A stretch of DNA of 64,000 bases from assembly GCF_963678635.1 (NCBI RefSeq), contig NC_087064.1, forward strand, positions 55,252,338 through 55,316,337, written 5' to 3'. This DNA comes from Symsagittifera roscoffensis (Eukaryota > Xenacoelomorpha > Acoela > Convolutidae). The notes beneath the pieces were generated by a model. The model had not been told where the DNA came from. It ran no database searches and saw only the letters and a list, made by a program, of their open reading frames with translations. The translations under genes and the position numbers were made by a program. Positions 28,990 to 40,240 of the stretch are shown here, piece after piece; position 1 is the first letter of the stretch, and each line of letters opens with the position of its first letter.

Positions 28990-29350
28990 GTTTAGAAGGT
29001 TTAAGACACTCCGGAGGGTTACTTCGGAGGGTTGTTAAGACACTTAGCCTACTTCGGAGGGTACCTTAATCACCCAAGTCACTTCGGAGGGTCCCCCTAA
29101 ATTTACTAAGGAGGGTCAATAAGATGCTTAATATGCTCCGGAGGGCTACTTCGGAGGGTACCTCCAAAATTTTCAAATTTCTGAGCTTCACTCAGAAGGT
29201 CCTTCAATCGACTTCAGGAAGCGTCAAAACAAGCTAAATTCTCTATCAGGGGGGCTGTCTTAACTTCTTTGGATAACCTCGTGGAAATCTTCCACTAAGG
29301 AGGGTTGCTAAGGGCCTTAGCTGACTCCAGAGGGTTACCTCGGAGGGTTC
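28990..29350 (-). repeat. GGAGGGT motif array in the leader
   Basis: About ten copies of (C)TTCGGAGGGT or close variants, irregularly spaced by 10-50 bp, with more at 29896 and 30300-31050. In element orientation the motif reads ACCCTCCGAA. An array of one short site in the leader resembles a cluster of protein-binding sites, though it could also be a degenerate minisatellite. Confidence 0.7.
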
Positions 29351-31097
29351 CTCAAGAATCAAGAAAAAAGGTTATGTCACCGCAATAAAGTCTCCAAAAG
29401 CGGTCTACCTGACTTAAAACTAGGTTGGCTGACACGGTCAACCCTCCCAGTTGAATAAAAAGATGTTTTGATAAAATTTTCTGCCGCTCGCAGGGTTACC
29501 TGTAATTTGGACCCTCCGAACCAACAAATTCTAAAAAAATTTTCTTTTCCGAGATTATCAACCCAAAAACGGTTGCGGTCCGGATAAGTGGTCCAAAATT
29601 TCTACTTATGGTACCAAAATTATCCCGATCGGATGACTAGTCTTTGAGAAATTGCCAAAAACGTGTTTTTTCACCACCTGTATAGGTTCTGAGAAACTTT
29701 TTCCGCAATTCCTATCGAAAGTGCCTAAAAATAATTGAAACGAGCGTAGTAGCCCTGTACGGCACTGGAATAGTGCAAAAAACCGGATCAAAATTGGTTT
29801 GGAGACAAACATTTGGCCAATAACTATCAAATTTGGACCCTCCGATTCCTTCCTTTTCCGATCCTTAAGTCGTTAGCTCTATCTACGGAGCTGATCGGAG
29901 GGTTACTCAAGAATTTCTCTAGTAACCGAGCACGTTATACTAGCACGCTCCTAACGCAAAAAATTTTATTGCTCTAACTCTAAAAACTCAAAAACTCGAT
30001 CCCCAAAACAGATTGACAAATTTCAGAAAATTATCGAAATTTTGACCGAAAAATTTTGGTTTTTTCCAACTTCTACTGAGTCTTTTCTCACGCGGTTTCT
30101 TTAGTTAGGGGGAAAGAACTACGTAGCTACTCCCTATACAAAAGCTTTTTGTTGTTCGGAAAAGCTCGGATATCCAAAAACTTGGGGTCTACAGTTCGAT
30201 CGAAAATCGATGATTTTCGACAAAATTGGGTGTTTTTTGGGTCTAATCGAGGAGATAAGTAATAAGTAATAAGGATAATAACCTATTAGTAGTCGTTAAT
30301 GAATAGTACTATACCCTCCTTTGCACCAAAATACCCGAATTAAGACCCTTAACTCGGAAATTTGTAATCGATGGAGGGTACAATCGGACCGCGCCAATCG
30401 TGCCCCCCACCACTTAAGTTTTAATGAAATAGTACCCGAACGATACTAAAAATGCTTCAACGATACCCAACAGTCGCTGTGGATGTTGTCCCTATGTCCC
30501 TGTTGAGTGTGGAACACGTCGGTCAGCTTGCCACTCTACCCTCCGGCCACCGGCAAAATCACCATTAACGTGCTTAAACACTCAAATTACACTCGAGGGA
30601 GGGTATCCAACCCTTCACCAAAACACACAATCTTTCTATCAGAAACGATATAAATCAATCTGAAACAACAACAAATAGGAAGGTCAGATCACATCTCGTC
30701 CGGAAATAACATATAAACTGTCACTTTATGTTTTTTACTGTTTTTGGTCTTTTTTGGATTTTTTAATGTTTTTTGTACTTTTTTGTTTTCAAATAAATTT
30801 ATTTTTGGCTTTTTCTTGGTTATAAACTATTTTTGTTTGGTTTTACGCTTTCTCTTTAATTGTTTTTGGTCCCGGGACCTCGGGACAAGCGGGTTCATGA
30901 CTTCCCACCTAACCCTCCGGCCCCCGGAATTTTCGGTGTTAACTGAGTTAAAAAGCTAAATTGTACTGGACGGAGGGTACGCACCTTCCCCCTAGTACAA
31001 TAACGGTCATTAAGGCCTCTAACTCGGGCATACGCCCGGAGCGGAGGGTTCGTCGCTGAAACGCTTGCTGATCATGATGGTCTTATGCCTTTGACAG

Positions 31098-31115
31098 GCC
31101 CACCCATGAGCGCCA
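31098..31115 (-). other. primer binding site, tRNA-Asn-like
   Basis: In element orientation TGGCGCTCATGGGTGGGC lies 12 nt after the 5' LTR. It starts with the TGG expected from a tRNA CCA end and closely resembles the complement of the 3' end of animal tRNA-Asn (15 of 18 by my recollection of the human gene). The 12 nt gap is somewhat larger than usual. Confidence 0.6.
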
Positions 31116-31127
31116 TAAAAACGTCTA

Positions 31128-32007
31128 TGTAACATTCGCCCAAATACTACACAGCGACGGAGCGTAGGAAAAGTACCTATTAACGACTGGCAGGCGTCAG
31201 TTACCTTAATCCTACTGGCTTTTCATCGTCTCGACCTTGCCAGTTGATTTTCTGGTCTGTCTAGGGCAAAGTAAAAAGTTACCATTTTTAGGCCATCAGT
31301 CAAACGACTTTTGATCAGCTTTCGTTTACATGCGAACACAACCACATAGCTGAGTCTCGGATCCTCAGACTACGTGATTGTCATTAAAAACACGGCTCGA
31401 ACAACCTATTTTAACATGTTTTTGTGTGACAGTTCTATATTAAATCCATTGGAGATGGATTGACCCTTTCCTCTTTCTAGCTACTCATATTCTGAAATAT
31501 CAAACAATAACGGTGTTAATTAAGAGATCTATGACATTCCAGTAGTTATAAAGTTAGTTTATACAGTCCCTTCACATAGAGCAGTCTCTGGGGGACCAAG
31601 CCTCCGCTCCCGTGATATTCCGGCGATAACGCTCTTATCTCCTCTGATTTGCGTCCCGGGCTCCGTGGTATATTTCTTCCCCCACTGAAGCCTCCTTCTC
31701 CACCAATATCTGTTGACAAATGTCTTATCGTGCGTTGTTGCCACGATAAGAGGCTTCGTATTTTCCGTCTCTGGTACGACTGTTTTTCACTATATCTGTC
31801 GTTGTTCTGATTTTCGTCACTTTTTCAGTCAAAATGGCCGTTTTTCGTATTTCTGAGAAATATTCTTCTTCCAATCGAAATTTTAAAAATAAAAATTCTA
31901 GAATATTCCTACCCTCCTTCGCAATGCTTTTTCGTCAATAAGGCCTTTAGTCGTTCTTTTTTACGTCGCCGGAAGGTTGTGCTGTGCCAGTCTGGCAGAA
32001 TGGCACA
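31128..32007 (-). repeat. 5' LTR of the giant element
   Basis: 880 bp partner of 7808-8687. Because the element is on the minus strand, transcription would start here and run towards lower coordinates. The near identity of the LTRs (about 99.1%) indicates a fairly recent insertion. The right flank (CTACGCGTCCTG) is ordinary array sequence. Confidence 0.95.
31558..31563 (-). promoter_or_regulatory. TATA box candidate in 5' LTR
   Basis: TATAAA on the minus strand in the middle of the LTR, followed by CTAACTTTATAACTAC. It is conserved in the other LTR at 8238-8243. Position and orientation fit a U3 promoter, but AT-rich sequence makes chance matches likely. Confidence 0.35.
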
Positions 32008-35000
32008 CTACGCGTCCTGTATTTGTTATATCTGTTGGTTTAATGGAATACTAGTATCAAGTCAAACCACTGAAAATTTTGATAATTGGATTTCCTGAAA
32101 TTGATTATGTTAAAAATTTTGAGTTTTCTGGAAAAAAAAATTTCTCTAATTTTTAAATATTTTTTATGTAGATTTTTTCATCTTACCCCACGAATCTACA
32201 TATCAACAAGCGCGTCCTTATTGATTCGGAAAAGTTTCTGAGAAACGGAAAAAACATCAAAATCGAACTACTGCTCAGTCAATATCAAAAATTATAACAT
32301 GAATCACGCAAAGAAATAAGAAACTAGTGTGAACCAAAAGAAAAACTTTTGCGCTCATAAATTTTTCCGAAATGACGTTTTTTTTCAAATTACCATGATT
32401 TCACAGAAAAGTCACAACAAGCGTGCCACGTCTGTATTATTACGCTCAGGGTAATAATACTTTTTTTTGTTACAAGCAACAATAGGTCAAAAACTGTTAA
32501 TCAAAAAGTGAAAACTGAACAAATGACACTTTAACACAAACGCCTGAATGATTGAACGAAGCCTTAACTGAACAAACGACCAAATTAAACATTCCTTTGG
32601 TGGTCTATAAACAGCCAAAAATTAGTAATTGTTCTTAAAAAGTTAAGTTAATAGTAACAAAAGTCTTGCAAAATATGAGGATCTGAAGTAAATTTATGCT
32701 TACTGATAAACTCTGCTGCTTTATGCTTTGACCGGTTTATTCACAATAATTCCATTATTGCTTAGAAATTTGGAAAGATAACTCAATAGCAGCGATTAAA
32801 AGGTATGCGCTTACACATTGTGCTTCATAGATAAATTTAATTCGGCAAACTTTTACCAAACAATATGGCAAAAGAAGTATCATTTGTTCTAAATATTGAG
32901 CTTTTTTTGTGTATTAAAGCTTCTGTTTAAACTGATTTTTATGGAAAAATTAGTTTTTGGCCTGCTGAATTTTTTATCACTGAAATAAAGTTAAAAACTT
33001 TATCGCTGAGAGTTCTGAAAGTTAGTGAAATTAAATTTATTTTTGTTTTTGGCAATCTCTCTCCAAAGACCGCCTCATTCTTTGTGTCGCCTACTTTAAC
33101 CATTGCGCCATCCTTGCTTCATGTTTAAAAATTTGCCTTTCTTCTGCAGGTACAACTCCTGTCATTTAATTTCACCCAAAAAAAATTGCACACAAAAATA
33201 TTTAGTTTATTGACATCACAAAGAAAAGTCTGTTAGATTGTAAAACAATTGAAAAACATATAGCCTGCCAATGAACTTTGCAAAAAAACGGAAAATAAAT
33301 TTTTCTATGATTTTTTGTGAAATTTGCGAACTTGTTGAAAGAATTTGTTGAAAGTTGCCAACTAGTTAGCGAGCACAGATTTGGCTACATCATGTGGTGG
33401 ATAGTTTAGTATGGGCCATGGTGAGATTCTCTTTTTTCACTGCGACAGCTGAATGCGTTTCTTCTCCTTGTACGATAACTTTTTTTAAAAAAAATTGAAA
33501 AGAATTTTGAAAAGTTTCTGTAGAAAAATTTAGATCAATCAGCTTTCTTATGCTTCTTTTTTTGGAAGATAAAATTTAATAGCAAATTTTTGGTAGTCCA
33601 GTTTGTGCGTCTAAGACGTTTATTTCATGAGCTACAATTTCCAGCCGAGTAAGAACTCTTGATTTTGCGAAACACCTAATGGGGGGACACTGTAGGTAGA
33701 TCATTAGAACATCCAGCTTTGGCAAATTAACCTTAGACTGCTAATATATGTGAGTCTACAGGAATAGCGACGACTAAAACCAAAAATACTGCGCAAAAAC
33801 GCAACCATGACTAATATTAATTGTCGAGTCATTTGGTAAAAGTAAAAACTTAGATTTGAGAAATGCCCAGAATGAGAAATGAGATTTTGAGAAATGCCCA
33901 GATTATTGATATAATAGGCAAAAAATTACCAAAAAGGTCAAATTTGTAGTTTTACATGTGTTGTATACCGCTCTGAGCAATTGTACTACGTAACTACGCG
34001 TCCTGTAATTGTTATATCTGTTAGTTTAACGGAATACTAGTATCAAGTCAAACCACTGAAAGTTTTGATAATTGGATTTCCTGAAATTGAATATGTTAAA
34101 AATTTTGAGTTTTCTGGAAAAAAAGTTTCTCTAATTTTTAAAAAATTTTTATGTAGATTTTTTCATCTTACCCCACGAATCTACATATCAACAAGCACGT
34201 CCTTATTGAATCGGAAAAGTTTCTGAGAAACGGAAAAACATCAAAATCGAACTACTGCTCAGTCAATATCAAAAATTATAATGGAATCACGCAAAGAAAT
34301 AAGAAACTAGTGTGAACCAAAAAAAAAACTTTTGCGCTCATAAATTTTTCCGAAATGACGCTTTTTTTCAAATTACCATGATTTCACAGAAAAGTCACAA
34401 CACGCGTGCCACGTCTGTATTATTGGGCTCAGGGTATTAATACTTTTTATTTGTTACAACAAACAATAGGTCAAAAACTATCAATCAAAAAGGAAAAACT
34501 GAACAAATGACACTTTAACACAAACGCCTGAATGATTGAACGAAGCCTTAACTGAACAAACGACCAAATTAAACATTCCTTTGGTGGTCTATAAACAGCC
34601 AAAAATTAGTAATTGTTCTTAAAAAGTTAAAATAATGGTAACAAAAGTCTTGCAAAATATGAGGATCTGAAGTAAATTTATGCTTACTGATAAACTCTGC
34701 TGCTTTATGCTTTGACCGGTTTATTCACAATAATTCCATTATTGCTTGGAAATTTGGAAAATTAAATCAATAGCAGCGATTAAAAGGTATGCGCTTACAC
34801 ATTGTGCTTCATAGATAAATTTAATTCGGCAAACTTTTACCAAACAATATGGCAAAAGAGGTATCATTTGTTCTAAATATTGAGCTTTTTTTGTGTATTA
34901 AAGCTTCTGTTTAAACTGATTTTTATGGAAAAATTAGTTTTTGGCCTGCTGAATTTTTTATCACTGAAATAAAGTTAAAAACTTTATCGCTGAGAGTTCT

Positions 35001-38000
35001 GAAAGTTAGTGAAATTAAATTTATTTTTGTTTTTGGCAATCTCTCTCCAAAGACCGCCTCATTCTTTGTGTCGCCTACTTTAACCATTGCGCCATCCTTG
35101 CTTCATGTTTAAAAATTTGCCTTTCTTCTGCAGGTACAACTCCTGTCATTTAATTTCACCCAAAAAAATGTGCACACAAAAATATTTAGTTTATTGACAT
35201 CACAAAGAAAAGTCTGTTAGATTGTAAAACAATTGAAAAACATATAGCCTGCCAATGAACTTTGCAAAAAAACGGAAAATGAATTTTTCTATGATTTTTT
35301 GTGAAATTTGCGAACTTGTTGAAAGAATTTGTTGAAAGTTGCCAACTAGTTAGCGAGCACAGATTTGGCTACATCATGTGGTGGATAGTTTAGCTTGGGC
35401 CATGGTGAGATTCTCTTTTTTCACTGCGACAGCTGAATGCGTTTCTTCTCCTTGTACGATAACTTTTTTTAAAAAATTTGAAAAGAATTTTGAAAAGTTT
35501 CTGTAGAAAAATGTAGATCAATCAGCTTTCTTATGCTTCTTTTTTTGGAAGAAGAAATTTAATAGCAAAACTTTGGGAGTCCAGTTTTGTGCGTCTAAGA
35601 CGTTTATTTCATGAGCTACAATTTCCAGCCGAGTAAGAACTCTTGAATTTTGCGAAACACAAAATGGGGGGGACACTTTAGGTAGATCATTAGAACATCC
35701 AGCTTTGGCAAATTAACCTTAGACTGCTAATATATGTGAGTCTACAGGAATAGCGACGACTAAAACCAAAAATACTGCGAAAAACGCAACCATGACTAAA
35801 ATTAATTGTCGAGTCAATTGGTAAAAGTAAAAACTTAGATTTGAGAAATTCCCAGAATGAGAAATGAGATTTTGAGAAATGCGCAGATTATTGATATAAT
35901 AGGGCAAAAAATTACCAAAAAGGTCAAATTTGTAGTTTTACATGTGTTGTATACCGCTCTGAGCAATTGTACTACGTAACTACGCGTCCTGGAATTGTTA
36001 TATCTATTGGTTTAATGGAATAAGAGTATCAAGTCAAACCACTGAAAGTTTTGATAATTGGATTTCCTGAAATTGAATTTGTTAAAAATTTTGAGTTTTC
36101 TGGAAAAAAAATTTCTCTAATTTTTAAAAATTTTTTATGTAGATTTTTTCATCTTACCCCACGAATCTACATATCAACAAGCACGTCCTTATTGATTCGG
36201 AAAAGTTTCTGAGAAACGAAAAAACATCAAAATCGAACTACTGCTCAGTCAATATCAAAAATTATAACATGAATCACGCAAAGAAATAAGAAACTAGTGT
36301 GAACCAAAAGAAAAACTTTTGCGCTCATAAATTTTTCCGAAATGACGCTTTTTTTAAAATTACCATGATTTCATAGAAAAGTCACAACAAGCGTGCCACG
36401 TCTGTATTATTACGCTCAGGGTATTAATACTTTTTTTTGTTAAAAGCAACAATAGGTGAAAAACTGTTAATCAAAAAGTGAAAACTGAACAAATGACACT
36501 TTAACACAAACGCCTGAATGATTGAACGAAGCCTTAACTGAGCAAACGACCAAATTAAACATTCCTTTGGTGGTCTATAAACAGCCAAACATTAGTAATT
36601 GTTCTTAAAAAGTTAAGTTAATAGTAACAAAAGTCTTGCAAAATATGAGGATCTGAAGTAAATTTATGCTTACTGATAAACTCTGCTGCTTTATGCTTTG
36701 ACCGGTTTATTCACAATAATTCCATTATTGCTTAGAAATTTGGAAAGATAACTCAATAGCAGCGATTAAAAGGTATGCGCTTACACATTGTGCTTCATAG
36801 ATAAATTTAATTCGGCAAACTTTTACCAAACAATATGGCAAAAGAGGTATCATTTGTTCTAAATATTGAGCTTTTTTTTGTGTATTAAAGCTTCTGTTTA
36901 AACTGATTTTTATGGAAAAATTAATTTTTGGCTTGCTGAACTTTTTATCACTGAAATAAAGTTAAAAATTTTATCGCTGAGAGTTCTGAAATTTAGTGAA
37001 ATTAAATTTATTTTTGTTTTTGGCAATCTCTCTCCAAAGACCGCCTCATTCTTTGTGTCGCCTACTTTAACCATTGCGCCATCCTTGCTTCATGTTTAAA
37101 AATTTGCCTTTCTTGTGCAGGTACAACTCCTGTCATTTAACTTCACCCAAAAAATTTGCACACAAAAATATTTAGTTTATTGACATCACAAAGAAAAGTC
37201 TGTTAGATTGTAAAACAATTGAAAAACATATAGCCTGCCAATGAACTTTGCAAAAAACGGAAAATAAATTTTTCTATGATTTTTTGTGAAATTTGCGAAC
37301 TTGTTGAAAGAATTTGTTGAAAGTTGCCAACTAGTTAGCGAGCACAGATTTGGCTACATCATCTGGTGGATAGTTTAGCTTGGGCCATGGTGAGATTCTC
37401 TTTTTTCACTGCGACAGCTGAATGCGTTTCTTCTCCTTGTACGATAACTTTTTTAAAAAAATTTGAAAAGAATTTTGAAAAGTTTCTGTAGAAAAAGTTA
37501 GATCAATCAGCTTTCTTATGCTTCTTTTTTTGGAAGAAGAAATTTAATAGCAAAACTTTGGGAGTCCAGTTTTGTGCGTCTAAGACGTTTATTTCATGAG
37601 CTACAATTTCCAGCCGAGTAAGAACTCTTGAATTTTGCGAAACACAAAATGGGGGGACACTTTAGGTAGATCATTAGAACATCCAGCTTTGGCAAATTAA
37701 CCGTAGACTGCTAATATATGTGAGTCTACAGAAATAGCGACGACTAAAACCAAAAATACTGCGCAAAAACGCAACCATGACTAAAATTAATTGTCGAGTC
37801 AATTGGTAAAAGTAAAAACTTAGATTTGAGAAATGCCCAGAATGAGAAGTGAGATTTTGAGAAAAGCCCAGATTATTGATATAATAGGGCAAAAAATTAC
37901 CAAAAAGGTCAAATTTGTAGTTTTACATGTGTTGTATACCGCTCTGAGCAATTGTACTAGGTAACTACGCGTCCTGGAATTGTTATATCTGTTGGTTTAA

Positions 38001-40070
38001 TGGAATACTAGTATCAAGTCAAACCACTGAAAGTTTTGATAATTGGATTTCTTGAAATTGAATATGTTGAAAATTTTGATTGTTTTCTGGAAAAAAAAAT
38101 TCTCTAATTTTAAAAAAAAAATTTTGTAGATTTTTTCATCTTACCCCCCACGAATCTACATATCAACAAGCACGTCCTAATTGATTCGGAAAAATTTCTG
38201 GGAAACGGAAAAACATCAAAATCGAACTACTGCTCAGTCAATATCAATCAAAAATTACAACATGAATCACGCAAAGAAATAAGAAACTAGTGTGAACCAA
38301 AAGAAGAACTTTTGCGCTCATAAATTTTTCCGAAATGACGCTTTTTTTCAAATTACCATGATTTCACAGAAAAGTCACAACAAGCGTGACACGTCTGTAA
38401 TATTGGGCTCAGGGTATTAATACTTTTTATATGTTACAACAAACAATAGGTCAAAACTGTCAATCAAAAAGTGAAAATTGAACAAATGACACTTTAACAC
38501 AAACGCCTGAATGATTGAACGAAGCCTTAACTGAACAAACGACCAAATCAAACATTCCTTTGGTGGTCTATAAACAGCCAAAAATTAGTAATTGTTCTTA
38601 AAAACTTAGGTTAATAGTAACAAAAGTCTTGCAAAATATGAGGATCTGAAGTAAATTTATGCTTACTGATAAACTCTGCTGCTTTATGCTTTGACCGGTT
38701 TATTCACAATAATTCCATTATTGCTTAGAAATTTGGAAAGATAACTCAATAGCAGCGATTAAAAGGTATGCGCTTACACATTGTGCTTCATAGATAAAAT
38801 TAATTCGACAAACTTTTACCAAACAATATGGCAAAAGAGGTATCATTTGTTCTAAATATTGAGCTTTTTTTGTGTAGTAAAGCTTCTGTTTAAAATAATT
38901 TTTATGGAAAAATTAGTTTTTGGCCTGCTGAATTTTTTATCACTGAAATTATTTAAAAGTTTTATCGCTGAGAGTTCTGAAAGTTAATGAAATTAAATTT
39001 ATTTATGTTTTTGGCAATCTCTCTCAAAGACCGCCTCATTCTTTGTGTCGCCTACTTTAACCATTGCGCAATCCTTGCTTCATGTTTAAAATTCGCTTTT
39101 TTCTGCAGGTACAATTCCTGTCATTTAATTTCACCCAAAAAAATTTGCACATAAAAATATTTAGTTTATTGACATCACAAAGAAAAGTCTGTTAGATTGT
39201 AAAACAATTGAAAAACATATAGCCTACCAATGAACTTTGCAAAAAAACGGAAAATAAATTTTTCTATGATTTTTTGTGAAATTTGCGATTAGCAATAAGT
39301 AAAAATACTTTAATATATTCAATATTTTCTTAGTTCTTTGCCGCAATCTCTCACCTTAAAGTATGAGGAAAAATATGACGATGTTTCTCAGAATTGAAAT
39401 GATACGATAGCGTTTTGCATTAGATCTCTTTTTTACTTACCCGGGTTGACCTCCATAGACAAAAAAAGCTAATCGTACAATTCCATAAGCTAAGTCTATG
39501 AAAAAATACTAGTCATACAAAATTCATACATTTTGCTAAAATGGTGCCGTCGAATTTTCGAAAAGTTTTTGTCTTGTTTGGGCATAAAATTCGGTGTATC
39601 GTACTAAATAAAAAAGAAAAACTTTTAGTCAAAAAAATGCTAATCATACAGTTTCCATATATAGAAAATGTATGACTAGCATTTTTTTGATGGTGACAAC
39701 GTACATTTTTCAAAGTATTTTTGAAAATTTTTTTTGTGTTTCTTTTTCAACCGCAAATTGATTTTCGAACTCAAACAAACTTTTTTTGAAAAAATAATTC
39801 TGCATACAAAATTTAATTTTTTGTGTGTATAACGTAGTCCTGGATATACTAATATTGGAACTTTTTTTACTTGTCTCTTCATAACTTTTTTCAAAAACGC
39901 TTAAAACTCCTCTTCCTTTTATATGACTTGTTTTTGTATGCCTAGATCAATGTCTGGTATTTTAAAAGTTCAACTTTTAGAAATAATCATCTTTGAATAT
40001 TTTTGCCAAAATTTAGAAGTTCGTTACTTTTGTTATATTATTTGTGTGAGACAGAATTAAAACTTTTCAG
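32008..40070. repeat. tandem array, right part (inner units and long-unit tail)
   Basis: Resumes the inner unit interrupted at 7807. Further inner units start at 33341, 35325 and 37310 (spacing 1984 and 1985 bp). The last one runs on at about 39290 into the tail of the long unit (GCGATTAGCAATAAG...), which ends at TTTTCAG at 40070. Units differ by scattered substitutions and small indels, with no copy-specific ORF under evident constraint. A palindrome with poly(A/T) ends lies at 39631-39688 and its partner at 3873-3930. Confidence 0.9.
39631..39688. repeat. palindromic hairpin element, array copy
   Basis: Same foldback as at 3873-3930, carried in the tail of the last long unit with a few changes in the centre (CAGTTTCCATATATAG). 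Confidence 0.7.
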
Positions 40071-40240
40071 GCTGTTTCCAATGCATGCTGAATGCGAGAC
40101 CGCCAAACCTTTGGTTACTTTCAGTCTCAAAAGATTCTGGTCCAGGTTATGAAATTTTTATGTCATCAGAGGCGGATATTTCTCTTGACTTTGGCGTCAA
40201 ACATGGTCACCACAACCCTAAAACTCCAAAAATAATCAAA
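40071..40240 (+). CDS. candidate exon at right edge of the array
   Basis: A strong AATTAAAACTTTTCAG acceptor, which is also the last base run of the tandem array, is followed by a protein-like frame starting GC-TGT-TTC-CAA-TGC. Its residues include LNARPPNLWLLSVSKDSGPG and ISLDFGVKHGHHNPKTP. The phase fits the donor proposed for the exon at 557-720. The 3' end is uncertain; the frame stays open to about 40393, with the later part AT-rich and less convincing. I do not recognise the protein. Confidence 0.35.

Larger units (their letters stand above)
28003..31097 (-). other. long 5' leader of the element
   Basis: 3.1 kb between the primer site and the first ATG of gag, without a convincing coding frame. 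It contains a duplicated hairpin block (28487-28772), a GGAGGG-rich array (28990-29350) and scattered CCCTCCGG / GGAGGGT elements around 30530-31050. Leaders of this kind carry packaging and dimerisation signals, translation entry elements or, in Drosophila gypsy, an insulator. Which of these applies is not decided by sequence alone. Confidence 0.6.
7808..32007 (-). mobile_element. giant (24.2 kb) Ty3/gypsy-like LTR retrotransposon
   Basis: Two 880 bp direct repeats with TG...CA ends (TGTAACATTCGCC ... CTGGCAGAATGGCACA on the plus strand) bound the element; I count about 8 differences between them. Everything coding lies on the minus strand: leader, Gag, CCHC knuckles, protease, RT, RNase H, integrase, then about 10 kb of extra ORFs before the 3' LTR. 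Order PR-RT-RH-IN and the GPY/F-like end after integrase place it with Ty3/gypsy (Metaviridae). Ordinary members are roughly 5-12 kb, so this one is two to four times larger. It interrupts a tandem repeat unit. No clean target-site duplication is visible: the left flank ends gtta, the right flank begins cta, and the uninterrupted units read gtaactacg. Confidence 0.95.

Noticed and set aside
28003-31097. CRISPR-like array from regular repeats in the leader
   Set aside because: Motif spacing is irregular, the motif is 10 bp, and the context is a eukaryotic retroelement.
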